From the NCBI RefSeq assembly GCF_000967865.1, contig NZ_JXRU01000039.1, positions 1-64,000 of the forward strand: a stretch of DNA of 64,000 bases. The letters run 5' to 3'. Shown piece after piece: positions 7,992 through 15,748 of the stretch. The stretch's first letter is position 1. Each line of letters opens with the position of its first letter. The translations under genes were made by a program, and so were the position numbers. Below the pieces are notes generated by a model that saw only the letters and a program-made list of their open reading frames with translations, was not told the DNA's origin and did no database searches. The DNA comes from Microbacterium sp. SA39. GTDB lineage: Bacteria > Actinomycetota > Actinomycetes > Actinomycetales > Microbacteriaceae.

Positions 7992-8921
7992 GTGACCGTC
8001 ACCGAGACCGAGCTCGTCACCACCACCACCGGCCGCGGCGGCCGCGCCCTCCCTCCGATCAACGGCCGCAAGCGCCGCTACACCGAGGACCAGGTCACCC
8101 TCCCCCGCGTCATCCTGCGCATGGCCGCCGGATTCCTCGTGCTCGCGATCTTCGTGCTGCCGTACCTGATCATGTTCTTCGGCTCCGTGAAGACGAAGCC
8201 GCAGATCCGCTCCGTCGACCCCACCTACTTCCCCACGGAGTGGCACTGGGAGAACTACCTCACGATGTGGTCGACCCCCGAGACCCCACTGCCGTACAAC
8301 CTCATCTCCACCATCATCATCGCCGTGTTCGCGACCCTGCTCGTGCTCGTGGTCTCGCTGCCCGCGGCGTACTACACGGCCCGATTCAGGTTCCCCGGCC
8401 GCATCGTGTTCCTGTTCCTCGTGATCGTCACCCAGATGCTGCAGCCCGCCGTGCTCACCTCGGGCCTGTTCCGCCAGTTCACCGTGCTCGGCCTCGGCGA
8501 CACCTGGGCCGCGATGATCTTCATCAACGCCGCCTTCAACCTCTCGTTCGCCGTCTGGATCATGCACTCGTTCTTCGCCGGCATCCCCAAAGAGATCGAC
8601 GAAGCCGCGCAGATCGACGGCGCCGGACGCTTCACCGTCCTCTTCAAGATCAACCTGCCCCTCGTCTGGCCCGGCATCGTCACCGCGATCGTGTTCACGT
8701 TCGTCGCCTGCTGGAACGAGTTCGCCGCCTCCCTCGTCATCCTCTCCACCGACAAGAACCAGCCGCTGTCCGTCGCGCTGACGAAGTTCGTGGGACAGTA
8801 CGAAACCAGCTGGCAATACGTGTTCGGCGTCTCCATCGTCGCGATCCTCCCAGTCGTCATCCTGTTCATGCTCATCGAGAAGCGCCTCGTCGGCGGGTTG
8901 ACCGCGGGCAGCGTCAAGTAA
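7992..8921 (+). CDS. Sugar ABC transporter permease (MalG/UgpE type)
   Basis: A 309-residue permease starting with GTG at 7992. The frame continues open upstream only as a shadow of the previous gene. After a Thr-rich cytoplasmic tail, six membrane helices follow, with the EAA loop EIDEAAQIDGAGRFTVLFKI. It pairs with the preceding permease to form the channel. The gene ends 16 bp before a 79-bp double palindrome that probably terminates or stabilises the transcript. Confidence 0.93.
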   Translation: MTVTETELVTTTTGRGGRALPPINGRKRRYTEDQVTLPRVILRMAAGFLVLAIFVLPYLIMFFGSVKTKPQIRSVDPTYFPTEWHWENYLTMWSTPETPLPYNLISTIIIAVFATLLVLVVSLPAAYYTARFRFPGRIVFLFLVIVTQMLQPAVLTSGLFRQFTVLGLGDTWAAMIFINAAFNLSFAVWIMHSFFAGIPKEIDEAAQIDGAGRFTVLFKINLPLVWPGIVTAIVFTFVACWNEFAASLVILSTDKNQPLSVALTKFVGQYETSWQYVFGVSIVAILPVVILFMLIEKRLVGGLTAGSVK

Positions 8922-8937
8922 CACCTCGTCTGGCCCG

Positions 8938-9016
8938 AACTTCTGCGGCCATCGCGAACTTCTGCGGCCAATTCCGCCCGGGATGGCCGCAGAAGTTGCG
9001 TCTGGCCGCAGAAGTT
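8938..9016. repeat. 79-bp double palindrome, family 1, copy 1
   Basis: Two direct copies of AACTTCTGCGGCC (8938-8950, 8957-8969) are followed after 15 nt by two inverted copies GGCCGCAGAAGTT (8985-8997, 9004-9016). Identical geometry recurs at 11704-11782 and 21004-21082. It lies between convergent genes and may act as a bidirectional terminator or as a REP-like element. Confidence 0.85.
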
Positions 9017-9068
9017 GCGGGCGTCCGCGGGAGAGCGGATGCCGGGGGTCCGGCATCCGCTGCCCGTC

Positions 9069-9905
9069 TCAGCCGACGTCGCGTGCGCTCGCGTAGCGGT
9101 CACGGAGCACGCGCATCATCCAGCGGTTCGATGACTCGGGGTCGCGGAGGGGCCGGCGCGTCCCCGGCTCGCTCGGGGCGTAGTCGACCGGGCCGAACTC
9201 CGCGAGGAAGGTGACCGGGCGTCCCTCGGAGCGCAGGCGAGCGACGATCGCGTCCCACCACCGCAGGTGCTGATCGACGACAGCGCTCCACTCCTCGGCC
9301 TCCGGGTCGTTGACCTGCGGTCCCTGCGGATGCCCGATCCGCGCGTGCACGTGATGGGCCCGCTCGATCGCGAGATCGACGGCCGCCGTCTGATCTTCCA
9401 GCATCGATTCGGCGACCACGAGCCAGTGGGAGACGTCGAATGTCACGTGCAGCTCGGGGTGACGCTCGAGGATGCGCCGCGCCGCGTGCGCCGCGTACAG
9501 GATGCGGGAGCGGTGGAGCTCGACGAGCACGTCGAGGCCCGTGTCGCGGCGGCTGGCGACGATCATCTCGGCGAGCCGGTCGTGGTCGGCGTCGCTCCAG
9601 TGATCCCGCCCCGCGTGCAGGGTCACATGCAGCGGGTTCAGCCCGCTCACGGCAATCGTGCGCAGCTGCTGCTCGATCTCCGCGATGTGGAGGGCGGGAT
9701 CGGGGTGCGCGCTGCCTGCGAGAAGCGACACCTGCGCCTCTCCATCCGCGACGGCGGCGGCGAGCTCTCGCTGAGCATCCTCCTCGGCCGGCCACCACGC
9801 CTCCACGCCGTCGTATCCCTGCTCGTGCGCGCTCGCGACGAGCTGCGCGGCGGGCAGCGGAGTCACCCAGTCGCCCATGAGCACCAGGGGTGAGAGGTTC
9901 GTCAT
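9069..9905 (-). CDS. Xylose-isomerase-like TIM-barrel protein (sugar isomerase/epimerase)
   Basis: A 278-residue AP-endonuclease-2/xylose-isomerase-like TIM barrel. Metal-ligand candidates occur in order on barrel strands: Glu in VELHRS, Asp/His in TFDVSHW, His in HARIGHPQG, and Glu in LAEFGP. Members isomerise or epimerise sugars, inosose or related compounds. Its start overlaps the AraC stop by 4 bp (ATGA), so the two are co-transcribed. The AraC regulator and the divergent PhyH dioxygenase suggest one catabolic unit, substrate unknown. Confidence 0.85.
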   Translation of the reverse strand: MTNLSPLVLMGDWVTPLPAAQLVASAHEQGYDGVEAWWPAEEDAQRELAAAVADGEAQVSLLAGSAHPDPALHIAEIEQQLRTIAVSGLNPLHVTLHAGRDHWSDADHDRLAEMIVASRRDTGLDVLVELHRSRILYAAHAARRILERHPELHVTFDVSHWLVVAESMLEDQTAAVDLAIERAHHVHARIGHPQGPQVNDPEAEEWSAVVDQHLRWWDAIVARLRSEGRPVTFLAEFGPVDYAPSEPGTRRPLRDPESSNRWMMRVLRDRYASARDVG

Positions 9906-10735
9906 TCGTGTCCGTCCGTCGGGGTGGGCATCCGGCGCTGTTCACGGCGGAACTGACTCGGCGGGCTGCCGAGACGCTGCGTGAACTGCCGGGAGAAATA
10001 GGAGGGGTCGTCGAATCCGACCTGCTGAGCGATCACACTCACCTCGAGGTCGGTCTCGACGAGCAGTGACTGCGCTCGCGCGAGCCGCGCCTCGATGAGC
10101 AGCTGGAGCGGCGTCAGCCCGGTGGCGGCGACCGTCGCGGTCCGCAACTGCGCGACGCTCATCCCCAGCTCGTGTGCACGCGTCTCCATGGAGACCTGCC
10201 GGCTCGCGCCGCGCATGAAGGCGTCGATGAGGTCGGGGGCCGAGTCCGGCATGACCATCGTGGCGAGCTCGGCGATCCACGCGTAGCTCTCCGCCGACGG
10301 CCGGAGCGCGCCGATCGAACTGCCGTCCGCCAGAGCCGCGCGCAGGCGCTCGAAGGTGGTCGGCAACGAGTCCGGGATCCGTCCGAGCTGCGCGACCGGC
10401 GCCGCGCGCCGCCAGGCCCCGAGCTCGTCCAACGCCCTCGTCGCGACGCCCGAGAACAGGATCCAGTGCTCCGTCCACCCGGTGCGGTGCGGGCCGTACC
10501 CGTGCGCCACCCCGGGGAAGAGCCAGATGAGCGCCGGGGATTCCACTCGCACGTCGCCGGTGAGCGGACTCGAGTACCAGCCGCTCCCCTCACTGATCAC
10601 GACCGCCGCGTGCGAGCGCAGCTGACGCCCGCGGAATCCCTCGTGGCTGCCGCGATACTCGCCGGCTCCCAAGCACGCGATCGTGAGGTCGGCGAACACG
10701 CGCGCCGGATTCGCGTAGGTCGCCCAGTTCTCCAT
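9902..10735 (-). CDS. AraC-family transcriptional regulator
   Basis: A 277-residue regulator: an N-terminal cupin-like arm domain (SEGSGWYSSPLTGDVRVESP, then FPGVAHGYGPHRTGWTEHWI) and a C-terminal double helix-turn-helix (LEVSVIAQQVGFDDPSYFSR, then FTQRLGSPPSQFR). I chose the ATG at 10735. It has GGGAG upstream and lies 23 nt after the predicted transcription start, whereas the ATG at 10780 lies upstream of the -10 element. Members usually activate when a sugar or aromatic ligand binds the cupin. It probably regulates itself, the coupled TIM-barrel gene and the divergent dioxygenase. Confidence 0.9.
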   Translation of the reverse strand: MENWATYANPARVFADLTIACLGAGEYRGSHEGFRGRQLRSHAAVVISEGSGWYSSPLTGDVRVESPALIWLFPGVAHGYGPHRTGWTEHWILFSGVATRALDELGAWRRAAPVAQLGRIPDSLPTTFERLRAALADGSSIGALRPSAESYAWIAELATMVMPDSAPDLIDAFMRGASRQVSMETRAHELGMSVAQLRTATVAATGLTPLQLLIEARLARAQSLLVETDLEVSVIAQQVGFDDPSYFSRQFTQRLGSPPSQFRREQRRMPTPTDGHE

Positions 10736-10764
10736 GATTGTCCGAGTCTCCCGCGGAGTCCTTG

Positions 10765-10793
10765 AAAATACAAGGGACATTGCGGTTCGTCCA
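10765..10793 (-). promoter_or_regulatory. Promoter of the AraC / TIM-barrel operon
   Basis: On the minus strand, TGGACG (complement of 10788-10793) and TATTTT (complement of 10765-10770) are 17 bp apart. The start at 10735 then lies about 23 nt after the transcription start. CCTTG-N6-CAAGG (10760-10775) surrounds the -10 element. Confidence 0.5.
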
Positions 10794-10801
10794 TGGACGA
10801 A
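10786..10801. promoter_or_regulatory. Perfect 16-bp palindrome, likely operator
   Basis: TTCGTCCATGGACGAA is a perfect palindrome placed between the divergent AraC and PhyH genes, covering the AraC -35. A perfect dyad is unusual for AraC proteins, which tend to bind direct repeats, so another regulator (for example LacI or TetR type) may act here. Confidence 0.5.
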
Positions 10802-10828
10802 TAGTCCTACCCGACTGAGAATGGATGC

Positions 10829-11677
10829 ATGATCACCTCCAACGGATACGTCCTCGACGAGAGCCCCGCGCGACTCGGACGACTCGAGCCCGTGCCGACA
10901 GACGTGCGCGACGACAAAGACGCGATGTGGGGGCGCCTGCGTCGCGACGGCTACCTGTACCTGAGCGATCACCTCGACGCCGAGGTCGTGCGCGACTTCC
11001 GCGCTTACTACTTCGGCAAGCTCGCACCGACAGGCCTCGTCGCGCCTGAGGGAGCGAGCGACGGGATCGACTCGAGCGGCGACGTCGACCTGGCCCTCAC
11101 CCGGCGCGTGCTCTTCGACGACGTCGTCCCCGGTGACGCCTACGCGGCCCTGACCTCGCATCCGTCCATCCGCGGGTGGTTCCAGTGGTTCCTCGGCGAC
11201 GACGTGCACCTGCACAAGCGCCGCATCATCCGCCACACCCGTCCCGGCGAGACCGGCATCGGCACCGCCACCCAGGCGCACTACGATCTCGTCTACCTGC
11301 GCGAGGGCACCGACCGCGTCCTCTCGATGTGGATCCCCCTCGGCGACTGCACCGTCGAGAACGGCGGACTCGCGTACCTCGAGGGAAGCCACCACCGCGT
11401 GATGGCAGAGGAGCGCGCCGGCACGCTCAAGATGCCGGCGGCCTCGATCACGGCAGATCTGCCCGGGCTGGCAGACGAGTACGACTCGCGATGGCTGATC
11501 AACGACTACCGCGCGGGCGACGTGATGGTGCACTCGGCGCACATCGTGCATGCCTCCACCGACAACGTCGACCCGGAGCGCCGCATCCGCCTGTCCACCG
11601 ACATCCGCTACCAGCGCGTGTCCGACCCGATCGACTGGCGCTGGCAGGAGCACTGGCACCTGGACGACGGGCTCTGA
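10829..11677 (+). CDS. Phytanoyl-CoA dioxygenase (PhyH) family protein
   Basis: A 282-residue Fe(II)/2-oxoglutarate-dependent dioxygenase. The facial-triad candidates are the HYD of AHYDLVY and the distal His in HSAHIVHAS; an Arg after it (RRIRLSTDIRYQ) would bind 2-oxoglutarate. GLAYLEGSHH between them is also typical of PhyH proteins. Actinobacterial members act on diverse small molecules, so the substrate is open. It is transcribed divergently from AraC. GAGAAT ends 6 nt before the ATG, so a leaderless start is possible. It ends 26 bp before a family 1 palindrome. Confidence 0.87.
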   Translation: MITSNGYVLDESPARLGRLEPVPTDVRDDKDAMWGRLRRDGYLYLSDHLDAEVVRDFRAYYFGKLAPTGLVAPEGASDGIDSSGDVDLALTRRVLFDDVVPGDAYAALTSHPSIRGWFQWFLGDDVHLHKRRIIRHTRPGETGIGTATQAHYDLVYLREGTDRVLSMWIPLGDCTVENGGLAYLEGSHHRVMAEERAGTLKMPAASITADLPGLADEYDSRWLINDYRAGDVMVHSAHIVHASTDNVDPERRIRLSTDIRYQRVSDPIDWRWQEHWHLDDGL

Positions 11678-11703
11678 CCAGCCGCGCTGGCTCGCGTGCA
11701 CGC

Positions 11704-11817
11704 AACTTCTGCGGCCATCTCGAACTTCTGCGGCCTCCTACGCGCGGATTGGCCGCAGAAGTTGCGTGTGGCCGCAGAAGTCAGGGACGGATGCCGGGGG
11801 CAACGGGCCGCAGAAGT
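11704..11817. repeat. 79-bp double palindrome, family 1, copy 2, plus an extra half
   Basis: AACTTCTGCGGCC occurs at 11704-11716 and 11723-11735, then inverted at 11751-11763 and, with one change, at 11770-11782. Spacing is identical to copy 1. A further inverted piece, GGCCGCAGAAGT, lies at 11806-11817. The element sits between the convergent PhyH and ROK-regulator genes. Confidence 0.85.
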
Positions 11818-11844
11818 GGAGGACGGATGCCGGCGGCGCCGGCC

Positions 11845-13011
11845 TCAGGACGGCGAGGCGGATGCCGCGAGCAGCTGCTCCGGACTCCAGCGCACCCCCA
11901 GCGCCGCGGTGAGCGCCGCCTGAGCTGGGCCCGCGGAGAGCGCGACACGAGGGTCGGCGTAGCGGATGGGCACCTGCACCGTGCCTCGGGAGGCGTAGTC
12001 GGTCTCGCTGCGGAGCCGCTCGAGGAAGCGCGGACCGAGCACCGTGGCCGGGCCGCCGATCACCACCTCCGCCGGATCGAGGAGGGCGCTGATGAGCTTC
12101 ACGGCCCGGGCGAGTGCGCGGGCGCCCTCGTCGAGCTGCCGCGGATCCGCGCGCGCGGCGAGAACCTGGAGCTCCGCGGCATCCATGGCATCGGAGAAGT
12201 CGGGGCCGAGCATCGCCCCCATGGCGGATGCCGATTCCAGGCATCCGCGTCGCCCGCAGCTGCAGTCGCGCGCGGCCTCGCCGAACACCACCTGCACGTG
12301 GCCGATCTCCCCCGCGCGATCTCGAGGTCCGGGCGCGAGCTCGCCGTTGAGCGTCACGGCAGCGCCGATCCCGCCGCCGATGTGGATGAAGAGGCGGTAC
12401 CCCTCGGGCGATGACTCTCGTCCCGCCTCGGCGATGGCTTCGGCGTCGACGTCGTTGATCAGCAGGACGGGCGCGTCGATGGATCGCTCGAACCTCGCGG
12501 CGAGCGGCACGTCGTCCCACTTGAGCTGCACGCTCTCCAGGACCGAGCGTCCGTCGGTGGTGCCGGGGAGCTGCACCCCAGCCGCGAGCAGGCGATCGCC
12601 GTACGCGGCGGCGATCTCGACCAGCGCGGCATCGAGGGCGGCGTCGCGGGTCTCGGGCGAGTACGTGAGACGGCGCCCCTCGATCTCGCTGCCGTCGAGG
12701 GCGACGAGGGCGAGCTGGGCGTGCCGCGGCTGGATGACGACGACCAGGATCAGATGGTGGCCGGCATCGATGCTGAGGGTGGTCGCGCGCTTGCCCCCGG
12801 TGCTCGCGGCCTGCTCTCCCTCGACGATCAGCCGGTTCTCGATGAGCTCGGCGACCAGAGACGACGCCGTCGCCGCGGTGAGGCCCGTCGCGCGGGCGAT
12901 CCCCGCGCGCGTCTGCACCCCGGGATTCCGGAAGACCAGCTGAAGCGCCCGCCGCAGGTTCGCACGCCGCACGGAGGCCTGCGTGTCGAGGGCGTCATCG
13001 GTGTTCAGCAT
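11845..13011 (-). CDS. ROK-family transcriptional repressor (NagC/XylR type)
   Basis: A 388-residue protein: N-terminal winged helix (TRAGIARATGLTAATASSLV, about 38-57) then a ROK sugar-binding domain with DYLLINDVDAEA-like Asp (LLINDVDAEA), HIGGGIGAA, EIGHVQV and the zinc signature CSCGRRGCLES. Such proteins repress sugar operons until the sugar binds. No target sugar operon lies downstream or divergent now. However, a TAAGTT-N9-AACTTA palindrome and a plus-strand promoter lie just upstream (13045-13099). It may control genes elsewhere and itself. Confidence 0.9.
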   Translation of the reverse strand: MLNTDDALDTQASVRRANLRRALQLVFRNPGVQTRAGIARATGLTAATASSLVAELIENRLIVEGEQAASTGGKRATTLSIDAGHHLILVVVIQPRHAQLALVALDGSEIEGRRLTYSPETRDAALDAALVEIAAAYGDRLLAAGVQLPGTTDGRSVLESVQLKWDDVPLAARFERSIDAPVLLINDVDAEAIAEAGRESSPEGYRLFIHIGGGIGAAVTLNGELAPGPRDRAGEIGHVQVVFGEAARDCSCGRRGCLESASAMGAMLGPDFSDAMDAAELQVLAARADPRQLDEGARALARAVKLISALLDPAEVVIGGPATVLGPRFLERLRSETDYASRGTVQVPIRYADPRVALSAGPAQAALTAALGVRWSPEQLLAASASPS

Positions 13012-13044
13012 CGTGGTCCGTTCGGGGCGTCGGTGTGCCGACTG

Positions 13045-13099
13045 TTGACAGATCGTGCTGCGATCCGTAGTCTCTCCGTAAGTTTATTCATTGAACTTA
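13045..13099 (+). promoter_or_regulatory. Strong promoter with ROK-type operator but no immediate gene
   Basis: TTGACA (13045-13050) and TAGTCT (13068-13073) are separated by 17 bp. The palindrome TAAGTT-N9-AACTTA (13079-13099) covers the expected start site and resembles ROK-repressor boxes. The next plus-strand gene starts at 13536 and has its own promoter. The transcript would run into the 13126-13164 hairpin within about 90 nt. Confidence 0.55.
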
Positions 13100-13125
13100 G
13101 TTGGCCGGCAGGCCTCCGACAAGCT

Positions 13126-13164
13126 CCGGACGGGCGAGTGCTGCACACACCGTCGCCCGTCCGG
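13126..13164. terminator. GC-rich hairpin after chorismate mutase
   Basis: CCGGACGGGCGA (13126-13137) pairs perfectly with TCGCCCGTCCGG (13153-13164). It lies just after the 3' end of the minus-strand chorismate mutase gene, and would also stop the plus-strand transcript from the 13045 promoter. Confidence 0.6.
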
Positions 13165-13172
13165 CACTTCTC

Positions 13173-13472
13173 TCAGCGGCCCTCCGCCGCCTCGGTGTGA
13201 TGGCGGATGACCTCGGCCACCACGAAGTTGAACCATTTCTCCGCGAACTCCGGGTCGAGGTGCGCCTCCTCGGCGAGCGCACGCAGTCGCCCGACCTGCT
13301 GCTCCTCGCGGTTCGGGTCGGATGCCGGCATCTCGTGCTCGGCCTTCAGCTGCCCGACCTGCTGGGTCGCGCGAAAGCGTTCGGCCAGCATGAAGATCAG
13401 CGCGGCGTCGATGTTGTCGATGCTGGCGCGAAGTCGGAGCAGTTCGGCCTTCGGGTCCGGGGCGGCAGTCAT
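13173..13472 (-). CDS. Chorismate mutase (AroQ class)
   Basis: A 99-residue all-helical chorismate mutase: LRLRASIDNIDAALIFMLAE at the start, then RFRATQQVGQLKAEH with the conserved Lys, DPNREEQQVGRL, and a C-terminal helix. It converts chorismate to prephenate for Phe/Tyr synthesis. The length fits stand-alone cytoplasmic AroQ enzymes without a signal peptide. TAGAGT (complement of 13479-13484) ends 6 nt before the ATG, indicating leaderless expression. It is divergent from the AI-2E-family transporter gene. Confidence 0.92.
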   Translation of the reverse strand: MTAAPDPKAELLRLRASIDNIDAALIFMLAERFRATQQVGQLKAEHEMPASDPNREEQQVGRLRALAEEAHLDPEFAEKWFNFVVAEVIRHHTEAAEGR

Positions 13473-13535
13473 GCCCCTACTCTAGAGCCGCAGATCGCCC
13501 GTGTTCCGACGACCCCTCAGCGCTATCGTGAGCAC

Positions 13536-14711
13536 ATGAGCAACGAAGAGTCGGCGGCCTCCGAACGCCTCGACGACGCGGCATCCGCCCCCGCACCGGA
13601 GGCCACACCCGCGCCGACCTCCTCGCCCGCGGCGGGCGAACCCGCTGCGCCTCGGGGCGCGTTCTGGACCCGCATAGACCGGCCGTTCGTGTTCGGCCTT
13701 CTGGTCACGCTCGGCGGACTCGCCGCGCTCGCGATCGGGCTGGCCCTGACGAACCTCTCGACCGTCCTCATCTACATCGCCCTCGCCCTTTTCGCAGCAC
13801 TCGGGCTCGACCCGGCGGTGCGGTTCCTGGAGCGCCGGGGGCTCTCCCGCGCGATCGCCGTGGTCGTCGTGATCCTCGCGCTCATCGCGGTCGTCGCGCT
13901 TCTGCTGTGGATCGTGATCCCCATCGTCATCGACCAGATCACGAGCTTCGTGAAGTCGGTGCCGAGCATGATCCAGGACTTCACCCGGAGCGATCTGTAC
14001 GCGACCCTGGACAAGCAGTTCGGGGAGCAGTTCCAGGATCTGGTCGCGGAGGTGCAGACGTTCCTCTCGGACTTCGGCAACATCGCCATGATCGGCGGCG
14101 GCGCCCTGAAGGTCGGCGCGTCGATCGCCACCGGCATCTCGGGCACGATCATCGTGCTGGTGCTCACGCTGTACTTCCTCGCGAGCCTCTCCGGAATGAA
14201 GACGAGCCTGCTGCGTCTCGCACCGGCCCGCGACCGCGCTCGCGCGGGCGACATCACCGACCAGATCACCGAATCGGTCGGCGGCTACGTGATGGGAATG
14301 GTGGTGCTCGCGTTCTGCAACGCCACGCTCGCCTTCCTGCTCTACTTCTTCCTCGGGCTGCCCTTCCCGCCGCTGATGGCGACAATCGCCTTCTGCGTCA
14401 CCCTCATCCCGCTCGTGGGCTCGGTGCTGTTCTGGATCATCGGCACGACGCTCGCGCTGTTCGCTGACCCCGTCGCTGCGCTGATCTTCGCGGGTATCTA
14501 TCTCGTGTACATGCAGATCGAGGCCTATGTCATCACGCCGCGCGTGATGAACCGGGCGGTCGCTGTCCCCGGCTCGCTCGTCGTGATCGGCGCCCTGGCC
14601 GGCGGCACCCTGCTCGGGCTCCTCGGCGCGCTCGTAGCCGTGCCGGTCACGGCATCCATCCTCATCATCATCAAACAGGTCTGGGTGCCGAAGCAGGACG
14701 CGCAGGTCTAG
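13536..14711 (+). CDS. AI-2E family transporter (TqsA/PerM-like exporter)
   Basis: A 391-residue membrane protein with an acidic, Ala/Pro-rich N-terminal tail (about 55 residues), then about eight membrane helices in the PF01594 arrangement. These include a long soluble stretch (about 140-190) after helix 3-4, and a C-terminal GLLGALVAVPVTASILII segment. Some members export autoinducer-2, others are Na+/H+ antiporters or unknown. The ATG at 13536 is preceded 6 nt upstream by TATCGT (13524-13529), so a leaderless start is likely. Upstream in-frame sequence overlaps the antisense chorismate mutase and is not coding. Confidence 0.88.
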   Translation: MSNEESAASERLDDAASAPAPEATPAPTSSPAAGEPAAPRGAFWTRIDRPFVFGLLVTLGGLAALAIGLALTNLSTVLIYIALALFAALGLDPAVRFLERRGLSRAIAVVVVILALIAVVALLLWIVIPIVIDQITSFVKSVPSMIQDFTRSDLYATLDKQFGEQFQDLVAEVQTFLSDFGNIAMIGGGALKVGASIATGISGTIIVLVLTLYFLASLSGMKTSLLRLAPARDRARAGDITDQITESVGGYVMGMVVLAFCNATLAFLLYFFLGLPFPPLMATIAFCVTLIPLVGSVLFWIIGTTLALFADPVAALIFAGIYLVYMQIEAYVITPRVMNRAVAVPGSLVVIGALAGGTLLGLLGALVAVPVTASILIIIKQVWVPKQDAQV

Positions 14712-14728
14712 TACCCCGAACACAGAAA

Positions 14729-14769
14729 TGCCCGGACCCACTTGCTTGAATCAGCAACGGGCCCGGGCA
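14729..14769. terminator. Bidirectional hairpin terminator
   Basis: TGCCCGG (14729-14735) pairs with CCGGGCA (14763-14769), flanked by AGAAA on one side and ACTTC on the other. It lies between the convergent AI-2E-family and osmoprotectant-binding-protein genes and can serve both. Confidence 0.55.
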
Positions 14770-14785
14770 CTTCGGAGGCGACGAC

Positions 14786-15709
14786 TCAGAGGTCGTTGTC
14801 TTCGAGCCACTTCTTCGCGATGTCGGCCGACGACTGCTGCTCGACGGTGCTGAGCACGTTCAGCGACACGAGCTCCTCAGCGGTCAGCTTCGCGCTGATC
14901 GCGTTGAGCACATCGGAGACGTCCTCGGCGATGTCGCTCGAGACGATCGGCACGACGTTCGACGAGATGATCAGGTTCTCCGGGTCTTCCAGAGCGACGA
15001 TCTCCTCGGTCTCGAAGGCCGGGTCGGCGGTGTAGATGTCGGCCACCTGGATCTCGCCGGCGAGCAGCGACTCGAGCGTGGTCGGGCCGGTCGCCGAGAA
15101 TGTCAGGTCGACGCCGTAGACCTCTTTCGCTGCGGACGGGCTGTACGGACGCTGCTCGAACTCGGGTGCAGCGCCGATCGTGACCGGTGCCGGCGCGTTC
15201 TTCAGGTCGCCGATCGTCGTGAGGTCGTTCTCCTCGGCGAAGCTCTTGAGCACCGTGTAGGAGTCCTGGTCGGTCGCCTCGGCGAAGTCGAGAGCCGTCA
15301 GCCCGTCGGGCAGTGCGTCCTGGAGCGCCGCGAAGACGTCGTCGGGGCTGGTCACATCGATCTCGTCATCGGAGATGTACTCGAGCAGGCTGCCCGTGTA
15401 CTCGGGGAAGACGTTGATCTCACCGGACTCGACGTCGGGCATGTACGCGTCGCGCTGACCGATGCTGAACTGGCGGTCGACCGTGAAGTCGGCGGCTTCC
15501 AGCGCTTGGGCGTAGATCTCGGCGATGATCTCGTTGGAGTAGTACGCCTGCGAGCCGACGACGATGCTGTCGGAGTTGCCCGAACCGGATCCGGCGTCAT
15601 CCGACGGCTCATCGAGCGGGTTGCTCGAGCCGCAGGCGGACAGGGCGAGAGTGGCCGCGGCGACCAGGCCGACGGCGGCGATGGAGCGCTTGCCTCGTGC
15701 TGTGAACAT
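14786..15709 (-). CDS. Glycine betaine/osmoprotectant-binding lipoprotein (OpuCC/ProX-like)
   Basis: A 307-residue binding protein of the OpuAC/QAT family. The signal peptide ends in the lipobox LSAC with Cys at 26, followed by an acidic Ser/Gly linker. Mature motifs include VVGSQAYYSNEIIAEIYAQ, SGEINVFPEYTGSLLEYI and TLESLLAGEIQVADIYTADP. It binds quaternary amines such as glycine betaine, carnitine or choline outside the cell. It is the last gene of the four-gene importer, 39 bp after a permease. Exact ligand not resolved. Confidence 0.92.
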   Translation of the reverse strand: MFTARGKRSIAAVGLVAAATLALSACGSSNPLDEPSDDAGSGSGNSDSIVVGSQAYYSNEIIAEIYAQALEAADFTVDRQFSIGQRDAYMPDVESGEINVFPEYTGSLLEYISDDEIDVTSPDDVFAALQDALPDGLTALDFAEATDQDSYTVLKSFAEENDLTTIGDLKNAPAPVTIGAAPEFEQRPYSPSAAKEVYGVDLTFSATGPTTLESLLAGEIQVADIYTADPAFETEEIVALEDPENLIISSNVVPIVSSDIAEDVSDVLNAISAKLTAEELVSLNVLSTVEQQSSADIAKKWLEDNDL

Positions 15710-15748
15710 GGACTTCCTCTTTTCTGGGACTGCTGTGGGACGAATCGG

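Noticed and set aside
10736..10780. Upstream ATG (10780) as start of the AraC regulator
   Set aside because: It lies upstream of the -10 element predicted for that gene and inside the operator region, and lacks a ribosome site.
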